From: Flavobacteriales bacterium | Lineage (GTDB): Bacteria; Bacteroidota; Bacteroidia; CAIKAF01 | Assembly: GCA_025451235.1 (NCBI GenBank) | Contig: JANWKT010000014.1 | Span: forward strand, 186,001 to 250,000 | Length of the DNA stretch: 64,000 bases | Direction: 5' to 3' | Shown: positions 17,877 to 26,680 of the stretch, one piece after another | Numbering within the stretch: position 1 is the stretch's first letter | Layout: each line of letters starts with the position of its first letter | The notes under the pieces: generated by a model | The model's input: the letters and a program-made list of their open reading frames with translations, nothing else | Database searches by the model: none | Told to the model about the DNA's origin: nothing | Translations under genes and position numbers: made by a program

Positions 17877-18017
17877 TCCCCCGGCCTTCGTCGGGGTCCG
17901 TCTTTTTTATTCCGGCAGGCCTCCATAAAAAGAGCTAATCCCTTCTCATCACAGCCGCATCTTCGCTCAAAAAAGTCTTACGTCTTATGTCCTAAAGCGC
18001 AGCGATCTTACGTCTTT
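17877..18017. repeat. GC-rich hairpin and TCTTACGTCTT direct repeats
   Basis: A GC-rich hairpin, CCCCGGC-CTTC-GTCGGGG, lies at about 17880-17897. Two copies of TCTTACGTCTTW lie at 17976-17987 and 18006-18017 on both sides of taaagcgcagcga. These look like dispersed intergenic repeats rather than a riboswitch. The rest of the gap shows nothing else. Confidence 0.5.
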
Positions 18018-18033
18018 TATATATCTTAGTACC

Positions 18034-18636
18034 ATGCAAGAAATTTGGGCGAAACTGCTCGAAACTACATGGATTGAAGCGGTTGCAATGATTTCAGGAT
18101 TATTGTTCCCTATTTTTGCAGCCTACGAGAAAAAAATATGCTGGCTGTTTGGGGGAATAAGTGCATTGACCTATGCCTGGGTATTGTATGAAGGGAAGCT
18201 GTATCAGGATGCTGTGCTGAGTATTTTTTATGTGGTGATGGCGGTGTATGGATACTTAATGTGGCAAGGTGTGATCAAGGCCAAAAAGCAACAGGTTAAA
18301 ATTTCGTATTCAAATCCTTTTACGGTTTTTATATATATTACTATTGGTTTGCAATACACCTTCCTGGGAGGGTATTGCTTCGACAATTTTACCGATGCAA
18401 GTTATCCGTATGTGGATGCTTTTGTTACCGGGTTTTCGTTGGTTGCTACCTGGCTCGAAGCAAAAAAGAAAATAGATAACTGGTATCTTTTCCTGGTAGC
18501 TGATGGAGTGGGGATATGGCTATTTTACCAAAAAGGACTCCTTCTTACCGCTATTCTTTATATTATATATTGTATTATCTGTTTATGGGGCATCTTTAGA
18601 TGGACAAAGCAAATAAAATTATCAAAATTGCAGTAA
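18034..18636 (+). CDS. pnuC: Nicotinamide riboside transporter PnuC
   Basis: PnuC takes up nicotinamide riboside by facilitated diffusion across the inner membrane. The 200-residue protein has about seven hydrophobic segments and the family regions FPIFAAYEKKICWLFGGISALTYAWVLYEGKLYQDA and WQGVIKAKK. The adjoining nicotinamide riboside kinase-like gene (overlap 37 nt) argues for nicotinamide riboside, not thiamine, as the substrate: trapping by phosphorylation drives uptake. Confidence 0.93.
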   Translation: MQEIWAKLLETTWIEAVAMISGLLFPIFAAYEKKICWLFGGISALTYAWVLYEGKLYQDAVLSIFYVVMAVYGYLMWQGVIKAKKQQVKISYSNPFTVFIYITIGLQYTFLGGYCFDNFTDASYPYVDAFVTGFSLVATWLEAKKKIDNWYLFLVADGVGIWLFYQKGLLLTAILYIIYCIICLWGIFRWTKQIKLSKLQ

Positions 18637-19151
18637 CAGGCCCTGAGTCATCAGGAAAGAGTTTTACTGCTGAGTACTTAGCGAGGGTATTTGATGGGTG
18701 GGTAGTACCCGAATTTGCCAGAGAATACCTGCTTCACCTTGACAGAGCCTATACTTACCAGGACATTGTTAATATTGCCAAAGCCCAACTGGATATTGAA
18801 AAAAAGGTAATGGTGGATGCCATTGAGGAAAAAGTGGATATTGTTTTTTTTGATTCCGAATTGATCAATACCAAAATATGGTGTGATGAAAAATATAATA
18901 AGTGTGAAGAGTTTATTATACAATCCATTTCTGAATCAAATTATGATCATTACTTATTGATGCGACCTGATATGGATTGGGTACCGGATCCATTGAGGGA
19001 AAACCCATTCGACCGCGATAGATTATTCGAGCTATATATTGAGCATCTTCATCGTTTTAAGAAAAGCTATACAGTTATTCAAGGAGAACTGGATGATAGA
19101 TTGAAACTCGCCATTTCAGTCGTAAAAACTTTTTCTTTGAAGCAGGGATAG
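18600..19151 (+). CDS. NadR-like nicotinamide riboside kinase
   Basis: The 183-residue P-loop kinase has Walker A GPESSGKS (residues 14-21), a PEFAREYL motif and a late LRENPFDRDRLFELY region, matching the kinase half of NadR. It phosphorylates nicotinamide riboside to NMN. The adenylyltransferase and HTH domains of full-length NadR are absent. It overlaps the 3' end of pnuC by 37 nt, so the two proteins are probably made together. Confidence 0.9.
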   Translation: MDKANKIIKIAVTGPESSGKSFTAEYLARVFDGWVVPEFAREYLLHLDRAYTYQDIVNIAKAQLDIEKKVMVDAIEEKVDIVFFDSELINTKIWCDEKYNKCEEFIIQSISESNYDHYLLMRPDMDWVPDPLRENPFDRDRLFELYIEHLHRFKKSYTVIQGELDDRLKLAISVVKTFSLKQG

Positions 19152-19169
19152 CAGCGGCCCAACAAAAAA

Positions 19170-20510
19170 TTATATAGCCACTTGGAACTGCAAAATAACA
19201 GAGCTCTTTCTTTCCATTTGCGTAAAATTTACATTTTCATACACAGGTCTGTTTTGGTAATTCAATGTCATTTTATACCGATGACTATCAAATAGAAAAT
19301 TAATACCTGCATCAAAAGTGGCCATCACATCATTCAACCGATCCCACTTAGCCACTTGTGTACAAAAATATGGCATCATAGTAAAAGTTTTTTTGCCAAA
19401 CCATTTTTTGGGCAACATCAGTCCGGTTTGTAAATATCCGGTATGTCCGGTTCCAATCATTGGAAAAGCATTTCCTGTTCCATTAATAGTTGGAGTACCA
19501 GCCGCTATGGATTGACCTGGATTCATGACCCCGATCTGGCGTAAATAACCCGGACCAAAATTATAATAGTTATAGGCTCCATACAATGAAAATGCCCAAT
19601 CCTTGTTTTTTCCCAAGTAGGTATCGTAAAAAACATCTGCTCCAACTAAGAACATGTTGGCAAATGTGGTGTCCGTTCCCGTTCTGCTATACCACATAGC
19701 ATCTTGTTGAAATTGAAATCCTGTTCCAATATTCAATACTTTTTTAGTTCCATGATATGTTCCAATGGCATAAGGGGTTTGGTTACTCTCCTGATCAAAA
19801 AATTGAAAGCTAAGGTAGCCACTGGGTTGAATAGATCGACCAATGGGAGTAAAATTGGCATATTGTGAAATATTGGAGTCAAATAAATTACTGGAAGTAA
19901 TCGTAAAGGGATCAGCCAGTATAAACCGGTAGTCGAATTTCCAAACTTTTCCTTTTATGTATACGGCAAGTTTTCTAAAAAACTGATCCGTGGCATCGTT
20001 GGTGCTTTGTTGATATAAGGGAGCATCAATACCCAGGAAGCTGGCTATCCCTGGAGAAGAGAACCTGCTATGACCTGTCCACGCAGCCAGACCAGTCCCC
20101 AGGGATAAGGAGAAGGTTTTTGTTTTTACCGGGGTGTATTCTACAATGGCGTCATGAAAAAAATCTCCGAATTTTCTCGGTGACAATGCGGTAAAATTAT
20201 TGATCCCGAATTGAACATAGATGAGGAACTTTTCATGGATCTGTCCTATCACCTGAAACCTCAACCTACGAATTCCTATATCAAATGTCTGGGGTTTATT
20301 TACACTGTTTACCATGGTGCCGGGATTGCTCTCATTGAACCTGATCCAAACCTGGTTAGCAATCGTAAACTTAAAATATTTTGAGCCTTCTTTATTCAAA
20401 TTGAATTTCAGTTCCTTTTTTTCATCCGGATCTGTGGTTTGAGCTGATACCATTATATGCATTGATAAGCATAACAAGGCCATTGCAATGATTTTATTTT
20501 TTATCATCAT
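19170..20510 (-). CDS. Outer-membrane porin (OprO/P-like)
   Basis: The 446-residue protein has a signal peptide (KIIAMALLCLSMHIMVSAQ) and a beta-barrel of alternating hydrophobic strands, with aromatic-rich segments and a final strand ending in FQVAI. It resembles phosphate-selective or general porins of the OprO/P type. It lies 80 nt after the SulP gene, but a perfect -7 box (20540-20547) sits in the gap, so it may be transcribed on its own. The solute is unknown; anion passage would fit the neighbour. Confidence 0.82.
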   Translation of the reverse strand: MMIKNKIIAMALLCLSMHIMVSAQTTDPDEKKELKFNLNKEGSKYFKFTIANQVWIRFNESNPGTMVNSVNKPQTFDIGIRRLRFQVIGQIHEKFLIYVQFGINNFTALSPRKFGDFFHDAIVEYTPVKTKTFSLSLGTGLAAWTGHSRFSSPGIASFLGIDAPLYQQSTNDATDQFFRKLAVYIKGKVWKFDYRFILADPFTITSSNLFDSNISQYANFTPIGRSIQPSGYLSFQFFDQESNQTPYAIGTYHGTKKVLNIGTGFQFQQDAMWYSRTGTDTTFANMFLVGADVFYDTYLGKNKDWAFSLYGAYNYYNFGPGYLRQIGVMNPGQSIAAGTPTINGTGNAFPMIGTGHTGYLQTGLMLPKKWFGKKTFTMMPYFCTQVAKWDRLNDVMATFDAGINFLFDSHRYKMTLNYQNRPVYENVNFTQMERKSSVILQFQVAI

Positions 20511-20539
20511 TCGTGCATTTATAAATATATCCCTTACAC

Positions 20540-20547
20540 CAAATATA
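20540..20547 (-). promoter_or_regulatory. -7 box of the porin gene
   Basis: On the minus strand this reads TATATTTG, 29 nt before the porin ATG at 20510. No clear -33 TTG is present. Confidence 0.5.
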
Positions 20548-20590
20548 TTTAATTTGGTTAAATAAGATAGCCGGTCAGTTGAAGATCGAA

Positions 20591-22297
20591 CTAGTTAATC
20601 CGATGCTCATGATTGGGATCATCCTTCCTGGACCTGCTCGCCGGCCCTGAATTTCGTTCTTTGATCTGTTTTCTTACCGCTTTTGGCAGGAACATGGTGC
20701 TGAATTCATGTTTCGAAATATGCTTATGCCGATCGACCCCGGTAAATTCGCACCGGCCCCCTTCTTTTACATATTCTTTCTGAAAATCCTTAAAAGTTTC
20801 CATAGAGGTATGGTCGACCAAGAAGCATTCCGACAGATCAATAAATATGGTTTGCTGCTTAGGTAGTTTTTCCAGTTTTTTCATAATAAAAGGAAGATTG
20901 GTAACTACTGCCCCCCCTCTAATGTATACAATAGTGCGATCTTTATCTTCCAGGAACTCCATGTCAGTTGTAAAAGTATTTCGGATCGGGAGTCCTCCCA
21001 GGTAATGTATGGCAAATTTAATAGCCAATCCTATACCCACACCAATTAAAAGATCCGTACATAAAATGGCGATTGTAGTGGAAGCCATCACCAGAAGTTG
21101 CCACCAACCTACTTTAAATATTTGTACAAACTCTTTGATGGAAGCCAGCTTATATCCAACACCGATCAAAATGGCAGCTAACGCAACGTTTGGAATTAAG
21201 GTGATAAAATCAACCATCAGGATGACGAAAATGATCAGAAAAATTCCATGAAAGAAATTGGCCCACCTGGTTTTGGCACCACTGGCTACGTTGGCACTGC
21301 TCCGGGCCACTTCTGATATCATCGGTAAACCACCCAGCATACCTGCTACAGTATTTCCAATTCCAACCGCGATCAGGTCTTTATTGGCTTTTGACTTTCG
21401 CTTGAAGCGATCCAATAAATCTACAGCCTTTACGGTAAGCAATGATTCAGTGCTACCAATTAATGAAAACATGAGCACATACTTGATAAAAACCCCGGGT
21501 CTTGAAAAACCATCGAAACTAACATTTTTGAAATTTACTTCTTTAAAAAGATTGCCAACTTCCAATAAACCTCCTTGTATGTTCTTGAAACCTAATAGGG
21601 CTGCAAGTGGTATAGAGAGGATAAGTACTGCCAGGGGGGCTGGAATTTTTTTCAAGGTTTTATGTACGATAATTGGCCATCCAAAAACGATCATGAGGCA
21701 GATAATTCCAATTACGAAGATGATCTGATGCTCGTGATTTTCCTGGAGCACCCTCACTGTTTCGGGCAAGGCCTTAAATAATTCGATAGGTTCTACCAAT
21801 GGTTTTCCTGCCATGGGACCTTCGGCATGTACTGGATTTACTCCCATCAAAAGATGTAATTGTTTGGATAGAATGATAAATCCGATTGCTCCCAACATAC
21901 CATGCACTACCGTATGTGGGAAGTAGTCCACCAACTTTCCAAGTTTTAAAACACCTAACAATACCTGCAGTATAGAAGCAACCACAATGGCTCCGCATGC
22001 CATTGACCATCCGGATAAACCCCCGCCAAATTCACTTACACATCCGGCCACAATGACGATCAATCCGGCTGCCGGACCTTTGATCGTTAACGGAGAGCCC
22101 GATAAGATCGCAACTATGGTACCGCCTATGATGGCAGTTAGAACCCCCATAATGGGAGGGAAGTCTGATGCTTTTGCAATTCCTAAGCTTAATGGTAATG
22201 CCAATAAGGAAACAATTAATCCTGAGGTGAGATCTGCTTTCCAGTTTTCTTTAAGGCCTTTTAGTCCATCCGCAGGAATTTTCATTTGAGTTTTCAT
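20591..22297 (-). CDS. SulP family inorganic anion transporter with STAS domain
   Basis: The 568-residue inner-membrane protein has about 12-14 transmembrane segments (PLSLGIAKASDFPP in TM1 and GSPLTIKGPAAGLIVIVAG) and a C-terminal STAS domain (about residues 440-540; FIDLSECFLVDHTSMETFKDF). SulP/SLC26 members carry sulfate, bicarbonate, chloride or oxalate. Sequence alone does not fix the substrate. The 21-nt gap to the hydrogenase-like operon contains no promoter motif, so it is very likely cotranscribed with it. The function is probably coupled to that complex (inference). Confidence 0.93.
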   Translation of the reverse strand: MKTQMKIPADGLKGLKENWKADLTSGLIVSLLALPLSLGIAKASDFPPIMGVLTAIIGGTIVAILSGSPLTIKGPAAGLIVIVAGCVSEFGGGLSGWSMACGAIVVASILQVLLGVLKLGKLVDYFPHTVVHGMLGAIGFIILSKQLHLLMGVNPVHAEGPMAGKPLVEPIELFKALPETVRVLQENHEHQIIFVIGIICLMIVFGWPIIVHKTLKKIPAPLAVLILSIPLAALLGFKNIQGGLLEVGNLFKEVNFKNVSFDGFSRPGVFIKYVLMFSLIGSTESLLTVKAVDLLDRFKRKSKANKDLIAVGIGNTVAGMLGGLPMISEVARSSANVASGAKTRWANFFHGIFLIIFVILMVDFITLIPNVALAAILIGVGYKLASIKEFVQIFKVGWWQLLVMASTTIAILCTDLLIGVGIGLAIKFAIHYLGGLPIRNTFTTDMEFLEDKDRTIVYIRGGAVVTNLPFIMKKLEKLPKQQTIFIDLSECFLVDHTSMETFKDFQKEYVKEGGRCEFTGVDRHKHISKHEFSTMFLPKAVRKQIKERNSGPASRSRKDDPNHEHRIN

Positions 22298-22318
22298 GAA
22301 CGATGTGATAAATATTAA

Positions 22319-23080
22319 TTATTGCGATTTTATTTTTCTGGTCAATGTAAGGATGCCATTGATAAATGTGAGGGGATGCACCGGATTTCCAGGTACAAAC
22401 AAGTCTATATGTTTTCCATCTAAAAAACTTCGATCCAAGGCAGGGCTTCCTGCAAAGATTCCACCGCTGATAGCATCCGTTCCAACCAGGATGAGCAACT
22501 TCGGATCGGGTACAGCATCATAACAAATTTGGGTGGCTTCTGCCATATTTTTTGATATTGGCCCTGTGATAACAATCCCATCAGCATGTCTTGGACTGGC
22601 TACCCAATCAATCCCAAATCTCATCATGTCAAAGTTTGGATTAACGGTTGCATTTAATTCCAGCTCACTGCTATTGTCACCTCCGGCACTTATTTCTCTT
22701 AACCTAAGTGACCTGCCGAACAACGATTTTATTTCTTTTCTGATAAGGGACTGGTCAATTTTCAGGGGTTTATCTTCTCCCACTTGAATGATCAGGTCTT
22801 CCCGTTTATTGGTGGCAGTTTTATAATCATTTACAAATTTGATTTTATCTGGAAAGCGGAACATACATTCACCGCAAAAAGTACATTTACCCATATCGAT
22901 CTGTATCCCACTTTCTACCGAGATGGCGTCTGTAGGACAACAGCTCACCAAGGCTTGCTCATCCACTCTTTTAAGCGAAATAACAGGTCTACCTTTAAAG
23001 GTAAAAGGCAAAACAGGTTTAGTAACATCCGGGATGAACTGCTTACCGTGCTTTCTTAATATTTTTATTTCTTTTAGCAT
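22319..23080 (-). CDS. Ferredoxin-NuoB/HyfI fusion small subunit, clusters mostly lost
   Basis: The 253-residue protein joins a ferredoxin domain (about residues 35-80) to a NuoB/HyfI-type small subunit. In HycG-type proteins the proximal cluster is held by CxxCxE, YGxC and PGCPP. Here the equivalents are GGDNSSELE (Asp135, Ser138), VGTDAISGG (Asp202) and VPGNPV (Asn232), so all four ligands are absent. In the ferredoxin part C66, C69, C72 and C47/C48 remain, but the first triplet and the last Cys of motif 2 (Phe76) are gone, so one [4Fe-4S] cluster is possible. SPRHADGIVITGP and SGGIF confirm the family. It is cotranscribed with the large subunit (12-nt gap). Confidence 0.88.
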   Translation of the reverse strand: MLKEIKILRKHGKQFIPDVTKPVLPFTFKGRPVISLKRVDEQALVSCCPTDAISVESGIQIDMGKCTFCGECMFRFPDKIKFVNDYKTATNKREDLIIQVGEDKPLKIDQSLIRKEIKSLFGRSLRLREISAGGDNSSELELNATVNPNFDMMRFGIDWVASPRHADGIVITGPISKNMAEATQICYDAVPDPKLLILVGTDAISGGIFAGSPALDRSFLDGKHIDLFVPGNPVHPLTFINGILTLTRKIKSQ

Positions 23081-23092
23081 GCTTTCTTTGAA

Positions 23093-24613
23093 TTATAAAT
23101 CATGACCACAATAGGATAGATTATAGCTCTTGTTATTGATAGGAAAATCGCTGATCTCAAGATTTCTCAGCGACAAGGCCAAAGCCCACCAATTGTGCTG
23201 GGAGGGGTCTTTGATTTTATAATAACTAATGTTCCCTTCATCATCGGTAATGGCCGAATGAACTATTTCACCTCTCCATCCTTCGGTAACCGATATTGTC
23301 ATACAATTTTTGGCTAGCCGTATTTCCTCATCCTTAATAGGTGCTGGAACTGAATTCTGGTAGTTCATTATTTCTGTAATTCTTCTCAGGTATTTAATGC
23401 TTTGAAGGATTTCATAATGTCTAACTTGTATTCTTGCATAAATATCCCCGGTATCAAAAACTACGGGATCATGATGGATTTCATGGTATCCGGCAAACGG
23501 ATGACTCCAGCGTGTATCTCTTTTTAACCCGGCCATTTTAGCCGTGGTTCCTACTGCTCCGATCATATATACTTGTTTTCTTGTCAGTGTTCCTATTTGC
23601 TGAAAACGAAGAATGATGTCGGAAAGGTTGAGCATTTTATCTGCAATGACGGTATATCTTTCCTCCAGGTCATCCAAATAAGAAAGGAGTTTTTCTTGTA
23701 GGTCTCTGGTAAAAGGATAATTCGTTCCTCCCGGACGAATAAGACCTTTGGCAAATCTGTTTCCACACCAGGTTTGTAAAAAATTAATGGTGGGAGTTCG
23801 GAGTACACCAAGGGCAGCATTTCCGAGTTGGTAGGCAGCACCTGTACATAAATTGGAAAGATCAAAAATATGCATGCCGATCCTTTCGATTTCAAGAGCA
23901 ATTACTCTTTCATAATTTAATTTTTCCCGGATTTTTAAACCAGCCAGAGATTCGATGGCTTGAGAATAAGCAAGGGCATGGCCAACAGCGCTATCCCCAG
24001 CTATTTGTTCAGCCAGGGTAGCTCTCTGGATGAGTTTTTTCTTTTCCAGGAACAATGTTTCAATTCCACGATGCTGCCATCCTAATTGAACTTCCAGGTG
24101 CAATACTTTTTCACCATTACACAAAAACCTAAAATGACCTGGTTCGATAATTCCGGCATGAATGGGGCCAACACCTATTTCATGCAACTCATCCGTTTCT
24201 ATTTTATAGAATGGATAATCGGTTATCTTATCCATGCCTTGGATTTTCATATCATGTGAAAACCGAATCGGTTTTAAAAAATGATTGTCGGCAAACTCAA
24301 CTCCATATTTTTCATGGATCTCCCTTTCGAATGAATGAAATACATCATATTTAGGCATCATCGAATAAACTTTTAGAGGAGAACCTGCTGGAATGAGATG
24401 GGATATGATGGATATCGATTTATTTTGATCATCCGCGATGGCGCAAATGAATTTAAGCCCCTCCGATGTTGGATAAGCCAGGTAGGTGAGGATATGAAAA
24501 TCCTGCGACCTCAACAAAAAGGTAATCACCTCAAAAAACTTAGAATATGGGACCACCGGAATATCAGAGATCCTTACGGGTAGATTGTTTTTAGTTTCAA
24601 GTAATTTTTCCAT
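23093..24613 (-). CDS. NuoCD/HyfG-like large subunit without Ni-Fe ligands
   Basis: The ATG at 24613 was chosen because the upstream ATG lies inside the previous gene. The 506-residue protein fuses a NuoC-like domain (about residues 20-120, FEREIHEKYGV) to a NuoD/hydrogenase large subunit. The first CxxC of group 4 hydrogenases (RVCGIC) is replaced by QIAGDS (residues 203-208). At the C-terminus, DPCxxC is replaced by LSYCGHDL, leaving one Cys (502). HRGIE, RRITE-like segments and TEGWRGE remain. A hydrogenase activity is therefore unlikely. Ehr-type relatives are known to lack these ligands. Confidence 0.9.
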   Translation of the reverse strand: MEKLLETKNNLPVRISDIPVVPYSKFFEVITFLLRSQDFHILTYLAYPTSEGLKFICAIADDQNKSISIISHLIPAGSPLKVYSMMPKYDVFHSFEREIHEKYGVEFADNHFLKPIRFSHDMKIQGMDKITDYPFYKIETDELHEIGVGPIHAGIIEPGHFRFLCNGEKVLHLEVQLGWQHRGIETLFLEKKKLIQRATLAEQIAGDSAVGHALAYSQAIESLAGLKIREKLNYERVIALEIERIGMHIFDLSNLCTGAAYQLGNAALGVLRTPTINFLQTWCGNRFAKGLIRPGGTNYPFTRDLQEKLLSYLDDLEERYTVIADKMLNLSDIILRFQQIGTLTRKQVYMIGAVGTTAKMAGLKRDTRWSHPFAGYHEIHHDPVVFDTGDIYARIQVRHYEILQSIKYLRRITEIMNYQNSVPAPIKDEEIRLAKNCMTISVTEGWRGEIVHSAITDDEGNISYYKIKDPSQHNWWALALSLRNLEISDFPINNKSYNLSYCGHDL

Positions 24614-24617
24614 ACTT

Positions 24618-26039
24618 TTAAGGTAAAGTTGATACTGCCATTTCAATATGCTGGACTACCAGGTCTGGTTTTACAATTCCCAGGTAAAATACCACTACAA
24701 TTACCGCCAGTTGTATAGCCGATTCAAAGTTGCTTTTGCCCTTTTCATTGATCTCCTTTACTTCCGGTTTTCCCATAAGGATATGAAATACCCTCACCGA
24801 TAATCCATAAATAATAAATAACATCATGATGCCGATAACAATGGCCAACCACCAATATTGCGAATCAATGATGCTCCTGAAAATGAGAATTTCGCTGATG
24901 AACATACAGGATGGAGGAAATCCGATGATAGAAATAAAGCTCAGAAAGATCACAAGGCCACCCATAGGATTTATTTTTAGGTAAGCACCCATGTGGGCAT
25001 AATCCTTGTCTTTATAGATCCTGTGCATTTGGCTAAATTGAAAGAACAGGGTAGATTTAACCAACGAATGAATAATGAGATGCAGAATGGCTGCAAAGTA
25101 ACCCAAACCTCCGCATGCAAAAGTAATGATCACCAAAGCCGCATGTTCCATGCTGGAATACGCCATTAAACGTTTCACATTTCTTACTTTTAGCATATAA
25201 GCGACTACGAAGATCAATGATATCATCCCGATGATGATCAATACATTGTTCATCCAGCTAAATATGGAAGAGGGAGAGAATGCTTCATAGAATCTGTAAA
25301 TCGCAACGAAGCCAGAATTCATCACGACGGAAGATAACTTTGCACCTACCGGTGAAGGAGAAACATCTTTAGCATCAATATCCACATTGAATAAGGGTAC
25401 TAGCCCCATTTTTACACTGAACCCGGTGAGGATAAATATAAAACAGGCTTTTAGCCAGAAGGGATTGATGGCGGCAATTTTCTCTTTTATATTTTCATAA
25501 AACAATTCTTTAACCCCTATTTCAGTGGCACCAATACTGAGAAATAGAACTCCGGCAAATGCTATTGCGATACCAATAGAACATATAAATACATATTTCC
25601 AGGTTCCTTCTAAGGCATGCGTGGTCCGGTCATGATATATTAATAAAGAAAGTGCCAGGGTGGTGGCCTCCATAAACGCCCAAAGAACTCCAAAGTGATT
25701 GGCCAATAAGACTCCTGCAACCGACATGTTGAAAAGAATTCGTCCGAGGTTATGAAGTGAGATACTTTTCGGCAGGTCACCACGTGATTTATTATAGTTG
25801 TAATAATGAATGGTAGAAATTAAATCGACAATGGCTTGTATGATCAGGAAAATGATGCCAATCGCATCAGGTTTAAAATAGGTGGCCTCGGTTTCTCCAA
25901 TATGTACGTATGCGTAGCCTGCAAAGAAACAAAGGAACAAGGAATAGATGAACGTGATAAAATGACTGATGGCCGGCCTTTTGATCATGTAGGCCAGAAA
26001 GGCAAATATTACACTGGAAATTAAGAAGGCAACAATCAT
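24618..26039 (-). CDS. HyfF-like proton-translocating membrane subunit
   Basis: The 473-residue NuoN/HyfF-like protein has about 14 transmembrane segments. It keeps the residues expected for ion translocation: the Glu in WAFMEATTLALS, the Lys in SVKMGLVPLF, and the Lys in HSLVKSTLF. The motif LMAYSSMEHAAL is typical of antiporter-type subunits. It lies between the HyfE-like gene (2-nt gap upstream) and the large subunit (4-nt gap downstream). Confidence 0.9.
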   Translation of the reverse strand: MIVAFLISSVIFAFLAYMIKRPAISHFITFIYSLFLCFFAGYAYVHIGETEATYFKPDAIGIIFLIIQAIVDLISTIHYYNYNKSRGDLPKSISLHNLGRILFNMSVAGVLLANHFGVLWAFMEATTLALSLLIYHDRTTHALEGTWKYVFICSIGIAIAFAGVLFLSIGATEIGVKELFYENIKEKIAAINPFWLKACFIFILTGFSVKMGLVPLFNVDIDAKDVSPSPVGAKLSSVVMNSGFVAIYRFYEAFSPSSIFSWMNNVLIIIGMISLIFVVAYMLKVRNVKRLMAYSSMEHAALVIITFACGGLGYFAAILHLIIHSLVKSTLFFQFSQMHRIYKDKDYAHMGAYLKINPMGGLVIFLSFISIIGFPPSCMFISEILIFRSIIDSQYWWLAIVIGIMMLFIIYGLSVRVFHILMGKPEVKEINEKGKSNFESAIQLAVIVVVFYLGIVKPDLVVQHIEMAVSTLP

Positions 26040-26041
26040 TT

Positions 26042-26680
26042 CTAATCTTTTAATTTGGTTAACTCAGTTTCGTCGGTCGAATTAAAGTAATCCCTGATCT
26101 TATTGAAGAACATTCCCATGATCAGGATGGTAGAAAAAATATCAAGTAATATGGCGCCATTTACCAGGATAGGCATATCCCCACCAACAGAAAGTGCAAT
26201 CAGGAATATTCCATTTTCGATGATCATATACGAAACCAGGTGAGTGATAATATCTCTATGATTGATACCCAGGTAAAGCCCAATCATAATGGAGGAGATA
26301 GCTGCTGTGAAATATTTTATTTCAAGATGTTCATCGTGTATGTTTTCGACGATGGCAAATGAAATAATCACAATAATAGTTGCGATGATCACCGAAATAT
26401 AAGGTTTGAGATACATCCCGCTGTTTTTTGTTTTATTGGTACGTTTAATGACCCTTTGCATAAAAAGCGGAACGAAAATCGCTTTAAAGAACAAGGTCTC
26501 CACTAAAACGAAAACCAAATGTGCCCAATCGGCTTCCTTTAATTCACTAATCGCAACTAAGAAAATGATCAATCCCTGGATAAAAAGCACCTTCACATAG
26601 GTTTTTAATAACTCTATCTTCACCAAATAAATGAGTGAAACGATGTAGAGTAGAATGACCAGGTTGATTAAATAACTCAT
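26042..26680 (-). CDS. HyfE-like membrane subunit
   Basis: The 212-residue protein has six or seven transmembrane segments and resembles the hydrogenase-4 component E family (NuoK-like). Recognisable parts include HLVSYMIIENGIFLIALSVGGDMPILVNGAILLDIF. The gene order (HyfB, C, E, F, G, I) is as in hyf operons. It overlaps the HyfC-like gene by 4 nt. Confidence 0.86.
   Translation of the reverse strand: MSYLINLVILLYIVSLIYLVKIELLKTYVKVLFIQGLIIFLVAISELKEADWAHLVFVLVETLFFKAIFVPLFMQRVIKRTNKTKNSGMYLKPYISVIIATIIVIISFAIVENIHDEHLEIKYFTAAISSIMIGLYLGINHRDIITHLVSYMIIENGIFLIALSVGGDMPILVNGAILLDIFSTILIMGMFFNKIRDYFNSTDETELTKLKD

Noticed and set aside
17844-18033. Riboswitch upstream of pnuC
   Set aside because: No conserved aptamer-like core is visible; the region is explained by a GC hairpin and TCTTACGTCTT repeats.
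21258-21728. 156-codon open frame antisense to sulP
   Set aside because: The composition is that of a shadow of the strongly coding opposite strand; no signal, promoter or family motif.
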